A DNA stretch of 64,000 nucleotides from Nitrososphaerota archaeon. Its GTDB lineage: Archaea > Thermoproteota > Nitrososphaeria_A > Caldarchaeales > Calditenuaceae. The notes under the pieces were generated by a model. It was given only the letters and a program-made list of their open reading frames with translations, was not told the origin of the DNA and searched no databases. Where the stretch lies: the NCBI GenBank assembly GCA_009889515.1, contig WUQR01000068.1:124001-188000 (forward strand), read 5' to 3'. The translations under genes were made by a program, and so were the position numbers. Positions 25,208 to 34,805 of this stretch are shown here, piece after piece. Each line of letters starts with the position of its first letter. The first letter of the stretch is position 1.

Positions 25208-26824
25208 CTATTTCGATGATAGATCCGCCAAAGCCTCGCGAAGCCTATCCACACCTATGTCAAACAGGTAGGGTCCGAGCCTAGGTCCGCTAGGCCTCCC
25301 CAGAAGTAGGAGATAGATCTTCGAGAATAATTGTGGCGGGTTGATGCCCCTGCGCCTCGCCTCCTCGAATATTGCTGCCTGGACCTCCTCGCCGTCCGCC
25401 GCCCTACCGGCCCTCTCGATCAAGGCCTGAATAGCCTCTTTCTCACGCTCTTCCAGCTCCACTTGGACCTTGACCCGCGGGACTGCTCCGAAGTCCAAGG
25501 CATAGAGCCTCGCCTTCTCAGCCTTCTGGAGGAGATACTCGTCGACCCTGTATCCATATCTTCGGAGCCTCTTCTCCACGAACTCGCGGACATTCTCGCT
25601 GGGGGCCAGGGACGCTAGCTCCGCGAGAAGCCTGAATGGTGCATGTGCCCTTGGGCTCTGGGGAGGCCGCAGGAGGTAGATGTACTCGAAGAGTCCGCGG
25701 AGTTTTGCTCTAAGCCGCTCGTCAGATATCTTAATCCTGCCGAAGTATACGTCCTCGAGTTCTTCAACCTCGTCCCAGAGCCTGGGTATTAGTTCTGGTG
25801 TCACGATTCGGGCACCCACACTTCTCTTAAACATCAGTAGGAGGAGGGTCTCTGGTGGGGCGTATTTGAGCCACATTTGTGGGGTGAATACGTTTCCCAC
25901 GGATTTTGAGAACTTCTTTCTGCTGGCGTCTATGAAGTGCTCGTACTTGACATGTAACGGTGGCTCAAAGTTTAGTATGTTTCTGGAGACCCAGTCGTTG
26001 ACCTTCACACTATCTATGAGGTCTTTTCCATAGGCCTCGAATCTGATGTCGAGTAGCTTCCACCGGGCGGCGAACTCGACCTTCCACGGGAGCTTGCCGT
26101 TCCCGTCTTTTAGGCTTGACCATCCCTCGTAGCCGCATCCCCGGTGCAGCCTCTTCTTTATCTCGATGTCGCTGCACACATATTTCACCCGCCAGCCGTC
26201 ACTATCGAACTCTACTGCCTTTGCCGTGTATATTCTGCCGCAAGACTCGCAGACGGGGTAGTAGGGTAGCTGCTGAGTGAATTTCTCCTGTCCGACCAGA
26301 GACTTTATCGCCTCTCCAACCCTCCCCGCATTGCTCAATATCTCCGCAGCAATCCCGGCTAGTTTTCCACTTCCATAGACCTCGTGGGCGTTATACAGCC
26401 TGTACTCTATCCCGATCTGGTCGAGGGGCTCGGTCATCATGGAGACCATGTGCTCAGCGTAGCTTTGGTGGCAGCCATATGGGTCTGGAATCCTCGAGAC
26501 AGGCATGAGGAGGTGCTCCTCCAGCTCTTTCGGGAGGCCTTGGGGAATGCTTCGGAGCCCGTCCATGTCGTCGACGAATAGTATCATCTCAGAGCTGTAG
26601 CCTAGGCCGCGGAGGGCGAGGGTTACCCCGTAGGCGCGGGCGGGGTCGGATAGGTTCCCGATGTGGGGGATTCCGCTGGCCGCTACTCCGCTCTCGGTCA
26701 AGAGCAGGTCTAGGCTCCTCCCAAGCCTCCTCTCCCTCTCCACAAGCCTGTGCGCCACCCTGTCCAGCCACGTTCCTCGACCAACTATCGGCCTTGACAT
26801 CGGTGCTACTCCCTCAACCACCAA
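25208..26824 (-). CDS. lysS: Lysyl-tRNA synthetase, class I
   Basis: A 538-residue class I LysRS, the archaeal form that replaces class II LysRS. HIGN at residues 54-57 and KFSKS (about 300) are the two ATP-binding signatures. A four-Cys zinc site is visible (CESCG ... C ... GCGYEGW). The helical anticodon-binding domain fills the C-terminal third. The start is uncertain between MVVEGVAPMSRP and MSRPIVGRG, 8 residues later. Confidence 0.95.
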   Translation of the reverse strand: MVVEGVAPMSRPIVGRGTWLDRVAHRLVERERRLGRSLDLLLTESGVAASGIPHIGNLSDPARAYGVTLALRGLGYSSEMILFVDDMDGLRSIPQGLPKELEEHLLMPVSRIPDPYGCHQSYAEHMVSMMTEPLDQIGIEYRLYNAHEVYGSGKLAGIAAEILSNAGRVGEAIKSLVGQEKFTQQLPYYPVCESCGRIYTAKAVEFDSDGWRVKYVCSDIEIKKRLHRGCGYEGWSSLKDGNGKLPWKVEFAARWKLLDIRFEAYGKDLIDSVKVNDWVSRNILNFEPPLHVKYEHFIDASRKKFSKSVGNVFTPQMWLKYAPPETLLLLMFKRSVGARIVTPELIPRLWDEVEELEDVYFGRIKISDERLRAKLRGLFEYIYLLRPPQSPRAHAPFRLLAELASLAPSENVREFVEKRLRRYGYRVDEYLLQKAEKARLYALDFGAVPRVKVQVELEEREKEAIQALIERAGRAADGEEVQAAIFEEARRRGINPPQLFSKIYLLLLGRPSGPRLGPYLFDIGVDRLREALADLSSK

Positions 26825-26942
26825 TAAGAACCCGACAAGTCAGCAATATAGCAATAATCCGTATACATCTTGCTAAACCTCCACCTACCCATTACGACAG
26901 GTGGCGCCAACCATTTGACTGGCATCCACTAGCACGTGGCCC

Positions 26943-29660
26943 TCACCGGTAGAGCCTGCTGATCTCTAGGCGCTTGAGCAGCTCTATACTTGTGAAGGTC
27001 GTAACTGCTCCCAGTGCCATCCATGCAACATCCCTGGGGCCGGGTGGCACTATGTGTAGGGCTTGGCGCGTTACGGGTATGATTGTTAGAATTGTTATCA
27101 ACGTGATCTCCCAGAGTATTGTGATTAGGAGCCACTTGTGGGGGCGGAACTTGAAGATCGACTGGCTAAGGGAGACTGTGTTAAGGGCTACGGCCAGCTC
27201 GACGAATACAAACATTAGAAAGAGCCTACTGCGGGCTGCCTCTATCCCCAACGTGAGAGCGTCAATAAAGCCTAGAAGCAGGACTGGAGTCTCAACTATC
27301 AGCGCCCTGACCAAGTATTCCTTAATGTCGCGGGTAAAGACTCTCTCACCCCTCGGGCGGGGGGCTCTCCGCATTATATCAGGCTCAGGCGGAGTGAAGC
27401 CCAGGGCTATTGCGGGCAACCCATCCGTCGCGAGGTTGATGTAGAGTATCTGGACTGGGAGGAGTGGTAGAAGCTCCTCACCGCCAACGCCTAAGAAGGG
27501 CAATATTATAAGCGCCGAGATAGCGATCACAGCTATCTCGACGAAGTTCGCTTGGAGCAGATACGCTAGATACTTCTTAATGTTGTCATAGATCCATCTG
27601 CCCAGCTCGACCGCCTTGACGATGGTTGAGAAGTTGTCGTCCAGCAGGATCAGGTCCGAGGCCTCTTTTGTCACCTCTGTTCCCGTCAGCCCCATCGCGA
27701 CGCCGATGTCTGCGCGCTTCAGGGCTGGTGCGTCATTTACTCCATCCCCCGTCATGGCTACTGTCTTCCCCCGCTTCTTCCAAGCCTCCACGATGCGTAG
27801 CTTATCGCTAGGAGATACGCGGGCGTAGACTGTGATCTTCTCAACCTTCTCCTCGAGCTCTTCGTCGCTCATCTTTGCAAGATCCGCGCCAGTTACCGCG
27901 ATGTCACCTTCTTGATAGATGCCGACCTCTCTGGCTACGGCTAGGGCTGTTAGACGGTGGTCGCCGGTAATCATTATCGGCTTTATCTTCGCCATCCGGC
28001 ACTTCTCCACCGCCTCCTTCACCTCGGGTCTCGGAGGGTCTATGATGCCCACAAGCCCAAGTAGGGTGAATCCGTGCTCTATCTCCTCCTCAGAATAGCT
28101 GGATATGGGCTCTTGTATCTCCCTCTCGGCGACGGCTAATACTCTTAGACCGCGGGCAGCCATCTGCTCGTTAGTGTTTGATAGCCTATTCCTCCACTCC
28201 TCCGTGAGCTCAACGGTGGAGCCGTCGACTATGACCCTGCTACAGAGCCCGACAACAACCTCAGGAGCCCCCTTCATGTAGGCCACGAGCCTGCCTGTCG
28301 AGGATACGATAGTGGTCATACGCTTGCGTTCGGAGGCGAAGGGTATCTCGGAAACCCGCCTATGCTTGGACCGCGCCTCGATATGATTTACCCCGAAACT
28401 CTCGGCCATCAAGACGAGAGCCGCCTCAGTTGGGTCGCCGTATATCTCGTGGCGGTCAGCAACCTTTTTGACTACGGCGTCCGAGGAGAGTACCGCGGCC
28501 AGTGCTAGTCTCTGGAGGTCATGTAGCTGCCTACTCTCTGACTTGAGCTCGGCGAGGCCTTGAGGGTTTGACAGCTCATAGAACCTCCCGCCTAGAAACA
28601 CCTCCTTAACCATCATCTCGCCCTTAGTGATGGTTCCAGTCTTATCCGAGCATATCACCTCGGTTGACCCGAGCGTCTCGACGGCTGCCATGCTCCGCGC
28701 GACAGCATTCCTCTTCGCGAGCATCCACATTCCTACTGCAAGAGTGCTTGTAACTATGGCTGGGAGGGCCTCAGGTACGGCAGCTACTGCGAGGGCGACT
28801 GCGAACATGAAGACGCTTATCACTAAGTCGTAGGAGAGTGCTTTCCCCAGAACTGTAATCTCTGCCAGCTCAACGGCCGCAATCACGGCTATTATCAGCA
28901 GAATTATCTTCCCTAGGCTCCTCGCAACCTCCTCCATCCTCCGCTCAAGCGGAGTCCTCTCCTCCCGTATCTCCAAGACCTCCTTCGCAATCTTTCCAAA
29001 CTCTGTCCGCATCCCAGTCGCAGTAACGACCGCCTTACCCTTACCCGCAGTTATCGTCGTCCCGGCATAGAGCATGTTCACCCTGTCAGGGAGGGGAGTG
29101 TCCTCTGGGAGCGTTGATGCGGTTTTGGCGACTGGTATCGACTCGCCGGTCAGAGCTGCCTCATAGGCCTGTAGGCCATGCGACTCCACAACCCTGGCGT
29201 CCGCTACGACCTTATCCCCTGCTTCGAGTAGAAGGATATCGCCTGGGACGACATCCTCTGCCTTGACCTTGACTCTAACGCCCTCCCTAAGGACGCTGCA
29301 GCTCGGAGCCATCATCCTCTTCAAGGCCTCTACAATCCTCTCAGAGCGGAACTCCTGCCAGAAGCCCAGAAACGCAGCCAAGAAAACTATCACAAGAATC
29401 ACAACAGAGTCGACGATCTCGCCTAGGAGGGCCGATATGGCCGTTGCAACAATAAGGATTATGATCATCAGGTTTAGGAACTGTCTCAGAAGTATCCTCA
29501 AGGGAGAGACTCCCTTCCCCCGCTCAATCACATTTGGGCCGAAGGTCTTAAGCCGCTCAGCCACCTCATCCTTCCCCAGACCAGTGTCAAGATTCGAGCC
29601 CAGCAGCCTCAGACACTCAGAAGCCTCGAGGGCATGCCAGGCATACTGCTTCTCAGCCAA
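26943..29660 (-). CDS. Calcium-type P-ATPase (P2A-like)
   Basis: A 905-residue cation pump. Domains in order: N-terminal cation ATPase segment, helices 1-2, actuator TGES, helix 4 with PEALP, phosphorylation site CSDKTGTITKGEM, nucleotide-binding domain with MKGAPE, hinge MTGDGVNDAPALKRADIG, then six C-terminal helices. Ion-binding side chains fit SERCA-type Ca2+ sites: Glu in PEALP, N-x-x-E in QANFVEIA (helix 5), and N-x-x-TD in LYINLATDGLPA (helix 6). It should export Ca2+ or related divalents. Start TTG 29660 with a TATA-like AAATATATT about 30 nt upstream. Confidence 0.9.
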   Translation of the reverse strand: MAEKQYAWHALEASECLRLLGSNLDTGLGKDEVAERLKTFGPNVIERGKGVSPLRILLRQFLNLMIIILIVATAISALLGEIVDSVVILVIVFLAAFLGFWQEFRSERIVEALKRMMAPSCSVLREGVRVKVKAEDVVPGDILLLEAGDKVVADARVVESHGLQAYEAALTGESIPVAKTASTLPEDTPLPDRVNMLYAGTTITAGKGKAVVTATGMRTEFGKIAKEVLEIREERTPLERRMEEVARSLGKIILLIIAVIAAVELAEITVLGKALSYDLVISVFMFAVALAVAAVPEALPAIVTSTLAVGMWMLAKRNAVARSMAAVETLGSTEVICSDKTGTITKGEMMVKEVFLGGRFYELSNPQGLAELKSESRQLHDLQRLALAAVLSSDAVVKKVADRHEIYGDPTEAALVLMAESFGVNHIEARSKHRRVSEIPFASERKRMTTIVSSTGRLVAYMKGAPEVVVGLCSRVIVDGSTVELTEEWRNRLSNTNEQMAARGLRVLAVAEREIQEPISSYSEEEIEHGFTLLGLVGIIDPPRPEVKEAVEKCRMAKIKPIMITGDHRLTALAVAREVGIYQEGDIAVTGADLAKMSDEELEEKVEKITVYARVSPSDKLRIVEAWKKRGKTVAMTGDGVNDAPALKRADIGVAMGLTGTEVTKEASDLILLDDNFSTIVKAVELGRWIYDNIKKYLAYLLQANFVEIAVIAISALIILPFLGVGGEELLPLLPVQILYINLATDGLPAIALGFTPPEPDIMRRAPRPRGERVFTRDIKEYLVRALIVETPVLLLGFIDALTLGIEAARSRLFLMFVFVELAVALNTVSLSQSIFKFRPHKWLLITILWEITLITILTIIPVTRQALHIVPPGPRDVAWMALGAVTTFTSIELLKRLEISRLYR

Positions 29661-29756
29661 CCTTCACATACACCCAGCGCCCCCTCCAATATATTTGGGT
29701 AATTGATTGAGACTCGGTGTTGAATTAATAGGCTGGCTAGGCGCTGAATATGCTAG

Positions 29757-30326
29757 TTGCCGGTCAGGATAGCTCTAGACCTTGATGGGGTGCTGTCGGA
29801 CTCTATGGGGCGCTGGGTTGAGGTCTGGAACTCGAGGTATGGCCACCCTAGACTTTCAGTCGAGGATATACGTGAGTGGGATTTTTGGCGTGGCCTAGGA
29901 ATCACTTTGGAGACGTTTAACGAAGTGTTTGACGAGGTTTGGAGAGAATGGGTCTACCTGAGGCCTCTGGAGGAGAATATCGGGGAAAAGGTCGCACGCC
30001 TCGCATACTTCGGCAGGGTCGACATAGTTAGTGGCCGGTCGACAAGACATCTACCATACGTGAAGAGCTGGCTCAGCCACCATAAAATAAGGTATGACAC
30101 CATCTTCCTAGGCGTCTCATCTAAGAGTAGGCTAACCCACGACATTTTCATCGACGACTCGCCTGTTGAGGCTGTCCGAATAGCTGAGACAGCCAGATAC
30201 GTCCTGCTCCGAGACCAGCCCTGGAACAGAAACGTCCCTAAAAGCAAATTCATCATAAGGGTGAGAAATCTCGAGGAAGCAATCAAAAAGCTGGCCGAAG
30301 AGGTTTTCCCCGGAACCCTCCCCTAA
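29757..30326 (+). CDS. HAD family 5'-nucleotidase-like phosphatase
   Basis: A 189-residue HAD hydrolase. Motif 1 is ALDLDGVLSDS with the nucleophile Asp. A small cap (NSRYGHPRLSVEDIREWDFW) resembles that of NT5C 5'(3')-deoxyribonucleotidases, which also use the following WD-F pattern. Motif 2 is VSGRST and motif 4 FIDDSPVEAV. It probably dephosphorylates a nucleotide or a related small phosphate ester. Start TTG 29757. It is divergent from the P-type ATPase. Confidence 0.8.
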   Translation: MPVRIALDLDGVLSDSMGRWVEVWNSRYGHPRLSVEDIREWDFWRGLGITLETFNEVFDEVWREWVYLRPLEENIGEKVARLAYFGRVDIVSGRSTRHLPYVKSWLSHHKIRYDTIFLGVSSKSRLTHDIFIDDSPVEAVRIAETARYVLLRDQPWNRNVPKSKFIIRVRNLEEAIKKLAEEVFPGTLP

Positions 30327-30367
30327 AACAGCTATTTATTATGGTTGACAGGTGGCTCGAGGTGAGC

Positions 30368-31819
30368 ATGGAGATACAGGCTCTGAGCCCCCTTATCCTT
30401 TCCATAGCTCTTCCACTCGGTCTCTCACCTATAGCCGCCTTCTTCGGCAGAGTAATACACCCCCGCAGCGCCGGGATATTCGCTACGATCGTGCTCTTCT
30501 TCCCCATGATTTTCAGCCTCCTACTCTATCCGGCAATAAGCGGCGGCGCGGTTGTGGAGGAGAGGTTTAGCTGGATTCCAGAGCTGGGCCTCACTTTCAC
30601 CCTGAGGCTTGACCAGCTGAGCTACCCGTTCTATCTCTTGATCACGCTAGTCGGCTTCCTCTCCACACTCTACTCTATACGGTATATGGAGCATGAGAGG
30701 GGGCTGGGCTCCTACTACTCCCTGACCATGATGTTTGTCGCCGGAATGATTGGAGTCGTCCTCTCGACAAACCTCTTCCTCTTCTACATTTTCTGGGAGC
30801 TGATGCTCATACCCAGCTACTTCCTCATCGCCTACTGGGGCTCCGGAAACGCGCGTATAATCGGCTTCAAGTATTTCGGTATGACGCATGTCGGGGCAAT
30901 AGCCCTCCTGTCCGGAATCATCTGGCTCAACTCCCTCTATGGGAGCGTGGAGCTCGATGTCCTCCGCCTAGCTCTTGCAGGCGGATCGCCGACCATGCTG
31001 AGCATAGCCACCCTCATATTCATCGGGGCGGCTGTTAAGATGGCCCTCTTCCCACTCCACAGCTGGCTCCCCGACGCTCACGCAGAGGCGCCAACACCGA
31101 TAAGCGTCCTCCTGAGCGGCGTGATGATTAAGACTGGGGTATACGCTTATGCCAGGCTCATCAACGAGCTTATGCCGGCCGCGTTTCAGCAGGCCCTGCC
31201 AGTAGTTACGCCACTGGCTGTCGTAACTGTTTTCTGGGGAGGGATGATGGCCCTAGTTCAGACAGATATCAAGAGGATACTTGCCTACAGCTCTATCAGC
31301 CAGATAGGCTACATGGTCTTCGGCCTCTCACTCCAGTCAAGCATCGGCTTAACAGGTGGACTTCTACACGTAGTTACCCACGGCCTCGCCAAGTCCCTCC
31401 TCTTCATGGCCGCAGGCAGCATAATGCACTCGACGGGGGAGAGGGACATAAACAAGCTGGGCGGGCTCATGAGGCCCATGTGGTTCACCGCGTCTGTCTT
31501 CCTCATAGGAGGCCTCTCCATAGCAGGCACACCCCCACTAGCAGGGTTTTTCAGCGAGTGGATGATCTTCACCGGCGGATTCCAGTCCAACATCATGCTC
31601 TACACGATACTGGCCATACTAGGGACGGCCCTAACCCTCGGATACTATCTCAAGGCATTCATGTATGTCTTCGCTAGGGGTGAAGCCTCCGGCAACGTTA
31701 AGGAGGCTCCCGCCAGCATGGCTGTGCCAATGGCAATACTCGCAGCCATTATACTATTGGCAGGGGTAACAACTCCGCCAATAACCGGGATCCTAAACAT
31801 GGCAATAGCAAAACAATAG
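30368..31819 (+). CDS. nuoM: NADH-quinone oxidoreductase subunit M
   Basis: A 483-residue antiporter-like proton-pumping subunit of complex I. About 14 helices are visible, with LYFIFWELMLIPSYFLI (the conserved Glu), ALFPLHSWLPDAHAEAPTPISVLLSGVMIKTGVYA (the conserved Lys/His helix) and YSSISQIGYMVFG. Start ATG 30368 (MEIQALSP) is preferred to ATG 30341, because a TATA-like CTATTTATT lies at 30332-30340, touching the earlier ATG. It is isolated from nuoA/H/I. Confidence 0.93.
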   Translation: MEIQALSPLILSIALPLGLSPIAAFFGRVIHPRSAGIFATIVLFFPMIFSLLLYPAISGGAVVEERFSWIPELGLTFTLRLDQLSYPFYLLITLVGFLSTLYSIRYMEHERGLGSYYSLTMMFVAGMIGVVLSTNLFLFYIFWELMLIPSYFLIAYWGSGNARIIGFKYFGMTHVGAIALLSGIIWLNSLYGSVELDVLRLALAGGSPTMLSIATLIFIGAAVKMALFPLHSWLPDAHAEAPTPISVLLSGVMIKTGVYAYARLINELMPAAFQQALPVVTPLAVVTVFWGGMMALVQTDIKRILAYSSISQIGYMVFGLSLQSSIGLTGGLLHVVTHGLAKSLLFMAAGSIMHSTGERDINKLGGLMRPMWFTASVFLIGGLSIAGTPPLAGFFSEWMIFTGGFQSNIMLYTILAILGTALTLGYYLKAFMYVFARGEASGNVKEAPASMAVPMAILAAIILLAGVTTPPITGILNMAIAKQ

Positions 31820-31842
31820 CAAGAACTACACCCGGACAAATT

Positions 31843-31850
31843 TTTATACA
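31843..31850 (+). promoter_or_regulatory. TATA box of ilvE
   Basis: TTTATACA about 25 nt ahead of ATG 31871, giving a leaderless message. Confidence 0.55.
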
Positions 31851-31870
31851 GCGAAGTCGCGGCCACTGTT

Positions 31871-32758
31871 ATGCAGGAGCCCCTAGTCTACATAGACGGA
31901 GAATTCTATGCAAAATCCGCCGCTAAAATCTCTGTCTTCGACCATGGCTTCCTCTACGGGGATGGCGTCTTCGAGGGGATAAGAGTGTATGACGGCGTCA
32001 TCTTCAAGCTTAAAGAACACGTGGAGAGGCTATACAGGTCCGCCAAGGCGATACGGCTCGAGATCCCCATGACGATGGAGGAGATGATCGACGCGGTTGT
32101 TAAGACCGTGAGGGTGAATGGGTCCCGTGACGCGTATATCAGGCTGGTTGTAACGCGAGGCGTCGGCGATTTAGGCTTAGATCCGCGGAAATGCGGCAAG
32201 CCCTCAGTCATTATTATTGTTGAACGGCTTGAGCCGATTCTCGGTGCGAAGGCCCGCGAGTTTGGTGTCAAGCTAATAATCAGCTCCACGCGGAGGGACC
32301 CGGTATATGCGACTTCGCACGAGGTCAAGAGCCTCAACTATCTAAACAGTATCCTAGCTAAGTTAGAGGCAATAGCGGCTGGTGCGGATGACGCGGTCAT
32401 GCTTGACTCGCGGGGATTCGTCTCAGAGGCAACTGGGGCCAACCTATTCGCCGTATGGGATGAAGCCTTATACACACCGCCCGTAGCCGCAGGAATCCTG
32501 CCAGGGATAACTCGCGCAGTGGTTATGGATATAGCACGGAAGATTGGAATCTCCGTACAGGAGCGCGATATAACCCCTACAGAACTTCTAACAAGCAGTG
32601 AGGTCTTCCTAACCGGAACCGGCGCCGAGATAGTCCCTGTAGCCATGATAAGTGGAGTTAAGATAGGAAAGACAGTCCCAGGCCCTATCACGAAGAAGAT
32701 AATCGAGGAGTTCGACAGAATTAAATCCGACCCAGCCAACGGTGTGAAGGCACTCTAA
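31871..32758 (+). CDS. ilvE: Branched-chain amino acid aminotransferase
   Basis: A 295-residue fold-IV PLP aminotransferase that exchanges amino groups between glutamate and Val/Leu/Ile. The signature DHGFLYGDGVFEGIRVY is near the N-terminus, and the PLP lysine is Lys153 in SHEVKSLNYLNSI. The C-terminal half has FVSEATGANLFAV, GILPGITR and EVFLTGTGAEIVPV. Length is normal. The stop is followed by about 500 nt without a long gene. Confidence 0.95.
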   Translation: MQEPLVYIDGEFYAKSAAKISVFDHGFLYGDGVFEGIRVYDGVIFKLKEHVERLYRSAKAIRLEIPMTMEEMIDAVVKTVRVNGSRDAYIRLVVTRGVGDLGLDPRKCGKPSVIIIVERLEPILGAKAREFGVKLIISSTRRDPVYATSHEVKSLNYLNSILAKLEAIAAGADDAVMLDSRGFVSEATGANLFAVWDEALYTPPVAAGILPGITRAVVMDIARKIGISVQERDITPTELLTSSEVFLTGTGAEIVPVAMISGVKIGKTVPGPITKKIIEEFDRIKSDPANGVKAL

Positions 32759-33264
32759 AAAAGTAAAGATTAGAAAAACTTAGGTACACAAAAATATTCA
32801 CAAGTTTTTGGCGGACAGCAATAGGCAGGTAAGTCCTGCCCTTAGTCCGAGAAATTTAGACAAACCCGCCCTAATAGACGCAAATCGAAAATCTTTAATA
32901 CACCAATTTCTCATCAACTCGTGAGAAAGACATGCCAGGAAGGAAGAAGAGTAGCACGAGAAAGAGGAAGGCTGGGAAGACTCGGAAGAAATAAGCGACC
33001 GGAAAGACTAGGGAGGAGAAGAATACTGACAGTAGAAGCCATAGCGGCCCAATAAGGTCTAGCCTAGAGTGTGAATAGAGAAAACGCTGCTAGGCCCCTT
33101 CCACGCTCGGAATTTTTGGCAGATCTCACTCACCCAAATTCGTGGCTAGCGTTGCTGAACCCGGTGGACATCTGATCTCTAGCTTCGAAATCGAGTCTGA
33201 CAAGCCTTGAAGGCGGATGTGAGTTTCAAAGAGCTTCTATGCCTATTCAGCCGGCCTAGTGGTC
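32759..33264. other. 506-nt intergenic region
   Basis: Between ilvE and the convergent metal transporter genes there is no long ORF. It holds a small hairpin (GGCAGG 32824-32829, CCTGCC 32835-32840) behind ilvE, a promoter and a 20-codon ORF for a very basic peptide (32932-32994), and about 270 nt after that in which I see no gene; an ATTTTTGG tract near 33112 may be a terminator. Confidence 0.6.
32932..32994 (+). CDS. 20-residue lysine/arginine-rich peptide
   Basis: ATG 32932 opens MPGRKKSSTRKRKAGKTRKK, ending in TAA; 11 of 20 residues are Lys/Arg, and there are no acidic or large hydrophobic residues. Expression signals are good for archaea: a TATA-like TTTAATACA at about 32893-32901 and GTGAG 6 nt before the ATG. 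It resembles a free histone-like tail or the tiny basic ribosomal proteins (eL41, bTHX) but matches neither by eye. It could bind rRNA or DNA. Chance cannot be excluded at this length; the fitting promoter and ribosome site argue for a real gene. Confidence 0.55.
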   Translation: MPGRKKSSTRKRKAGKTRKK

Positions 33265-34071
33265 CTACAGGCGTAGACCAAGCTTGGTCAAAAAGAGGGA
33301 GATAGCCAAAACGCCTAACAAGACAAAGACCGTCGCAGCTCCTGGAGAAATATCTAGAAAATAAGATAGCAATAGACCGAAGAAGAGTGAGGCCTCGCCA
33401 AAAGCCACTGAGAAGAGAATAGCTTTACGCATGGAAGATACAAGTACGCCCCCAGCCATCACTGGAACAACGATAAGAGCAGTAACGAGAAGTACACCCA
33501 CAACCCTAACACTAACCGCTACGGCAAGCCCGGTGACAAGTGCAAACAAAGCCTCGTACAGTCCCACATTCACTCCCCTAATTCGCGCCAACTCTTCACT
33601 AACGGCATAGAGCAAAACTCCTCCAAAATTCCGCAAGACAAAAATCAGAGCGAAGGCAGAGATGAGGAGCCCCGCAACTATGTCCTCAATGCTCACTGCC
33701 AAAACACTCCCAAACAATACAGACCCCAAACTAACCCGCGCACCCCGAGAAATCGCAACCGCCGCAATAGCAGCACTCAATGACAAAAGAATAGCCAAAA
33801 CCTGATCACCCGATAGGCCAAACCCCCGAACAAGTCTCAAAGCAACAAAAACACCTACAACTACAACCACGTATGCCAGGTAAACTCCAGAAATACCAAA
33901 CAAAGCACCCAAAGCCACCGAGGCCAAGACAAAATGTGATGAGGAATCGCCTAGGAGGGAAAGTCTCTTAGGGACAATAAAACAGCCCACAAATGGGAGG
34001 ATAAAACCGGCTACCAGGCCGGCCAGAAAAGCCCTCTGCATAAAGGGTTGGAGGAAAATCTCAAAAACCAA
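33265..34071 (-). CDS. Metal ABC transporter permease (ZnuB/MntB family)
   Basis: A 268-residue ABC-3 family permease with about 8 helices. Family features are RAFLAGLVAGFILPFVGCFIVPKRLSLLGDSSSHFVLASVALG near the N-terminus and the VRVVGVLLVTALIVVPVMAGG block. It carries Zn2+ or Mn2+ through the membrane with the ATPase encoded 2 nt upstream. It is the last gene of the three-gene operon. Confidence 0.9.
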   Translation of the reverse strand: MVFEIFLQPFMQRAFLAGLVAGFILPFVGCFIVPKRLSLLGDSSSHFVLASVALGALFGISGVYLAYVVVVVGVFVALRLVRGFGLSGDQVLAILLSLSAAIAAVAISRGARVSLGSVLFGSVLAVSIEDIVAGLLISAFALIFVLRNFGGVLLYAVSEELARIRGVNVGLYEALFALVTGLAVAVSVRVVGVLLVTALIVVPVMAGGVLVSSMRKAILFSVAFGEASLFFGLLLSYFLDISPGAATVFVLLGVLAISLFLTKLGLRL

Positions 34072-34073
34072 GG

Positions 34074-34805
34074 CTAATGCCCATGCTTAACCAAGTACAC
34101 GTGGAATCCGTAGATGTTGCAGAGCTGCTCGGAATTAACCAGCTCGGTAATACTCCCATCGAAGAGTGCCCCGCGATTAATGCAGATCACCCGCGAAGCC
34201 AAGGTCGATAAAGCCGCGACGTCATGCGTAGCTATGATGGCCGAGAGTCCCCATTCCGTGCGAAGCCTATCCAAGAGCTGCATAAACGCGGCAACACCGT
34301 TCTGGTCAAGAAAGACTGTAGGTTCGTCGAGAAGCAGCAGCTCTGGCCTGTTGACTAGGGAGGCTGCAAGCATGACTCTTTGAAGATTACCGCCTGACAG
34401 GTCGTGAATCCTCTGCCCCAAAACCCCTTCAGGATCCTCAATACCCACTAGCTGCAGTGCCTCTATGGGATCTAGCCCCTCCCTCACAACTCGCGAGGCC
34501 CGGAGAAACTCGCTTACACTAATCGGCATCCTCTCAAAAAATGTTGTAGCATTCTGGGGAAGATAGCCCACGCGCCACCATTCCCGAAAACTCTTCACAT
34601 CAACTCCAAACACCCTGACGACCCCTCTAACAGGCCTAACTAGGCCAACAATGGCTTTAAGAATCGTCGACTTACCTCCACCGTTCGGCCCCAAAAGGAA
34701 TACTACCTCCCGTGGACCCAGCCTAAACGAGACATTACTAATAGCCTCGACGCCTCTGACATAGGATACGGCAACATTATCAAAGACTACAACTGGGTCA
34801 GCCAC
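34074..34805 (-). CDS. Metal ABC transporter ATP-binding protein (ZnuC family)
   Basis: A 243-residue ABC ATPase. Walker A is LGPNGGGKST, the Q-loop YLPQNA, signature LSGGNLQRVM, Walker B LLLLDEPT and the H-loop ATHD. The pattern is of the zinc/manganese uptake subfamily. It overlaps the upstream substrate-binding gene by 8 nt and abuts the permease gene, so all three are one transcript. Confidence 0.92.
   Translation of the reverse strand: MADPVVVFDNVAVSYVRGVEAISNVSFRLGPREVVFLLGPNGGGKSTILKAIVGLVRPVRGVVRVFGVDVKSFREWWRVGYLPQNATTFFERMPISVSEFLRASRVVREGLDPIEALQLVGIEDPEGVLGQRIHDLSGGNLQRVMLAASLVNRPELLLLDEPTVFLDQNGVAAFMQLLDRLRTEWGLSAIIATHDVAALSTLASRVICINRGALFDGSITELVNSEQLCNIYGFHVYLVKHGH

Noticed and set aside
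33000-33264. A structured RNA in the gap after the basic peptide.
   Set aside because: No convincing extended stem or known RNA motif could be found by eye.
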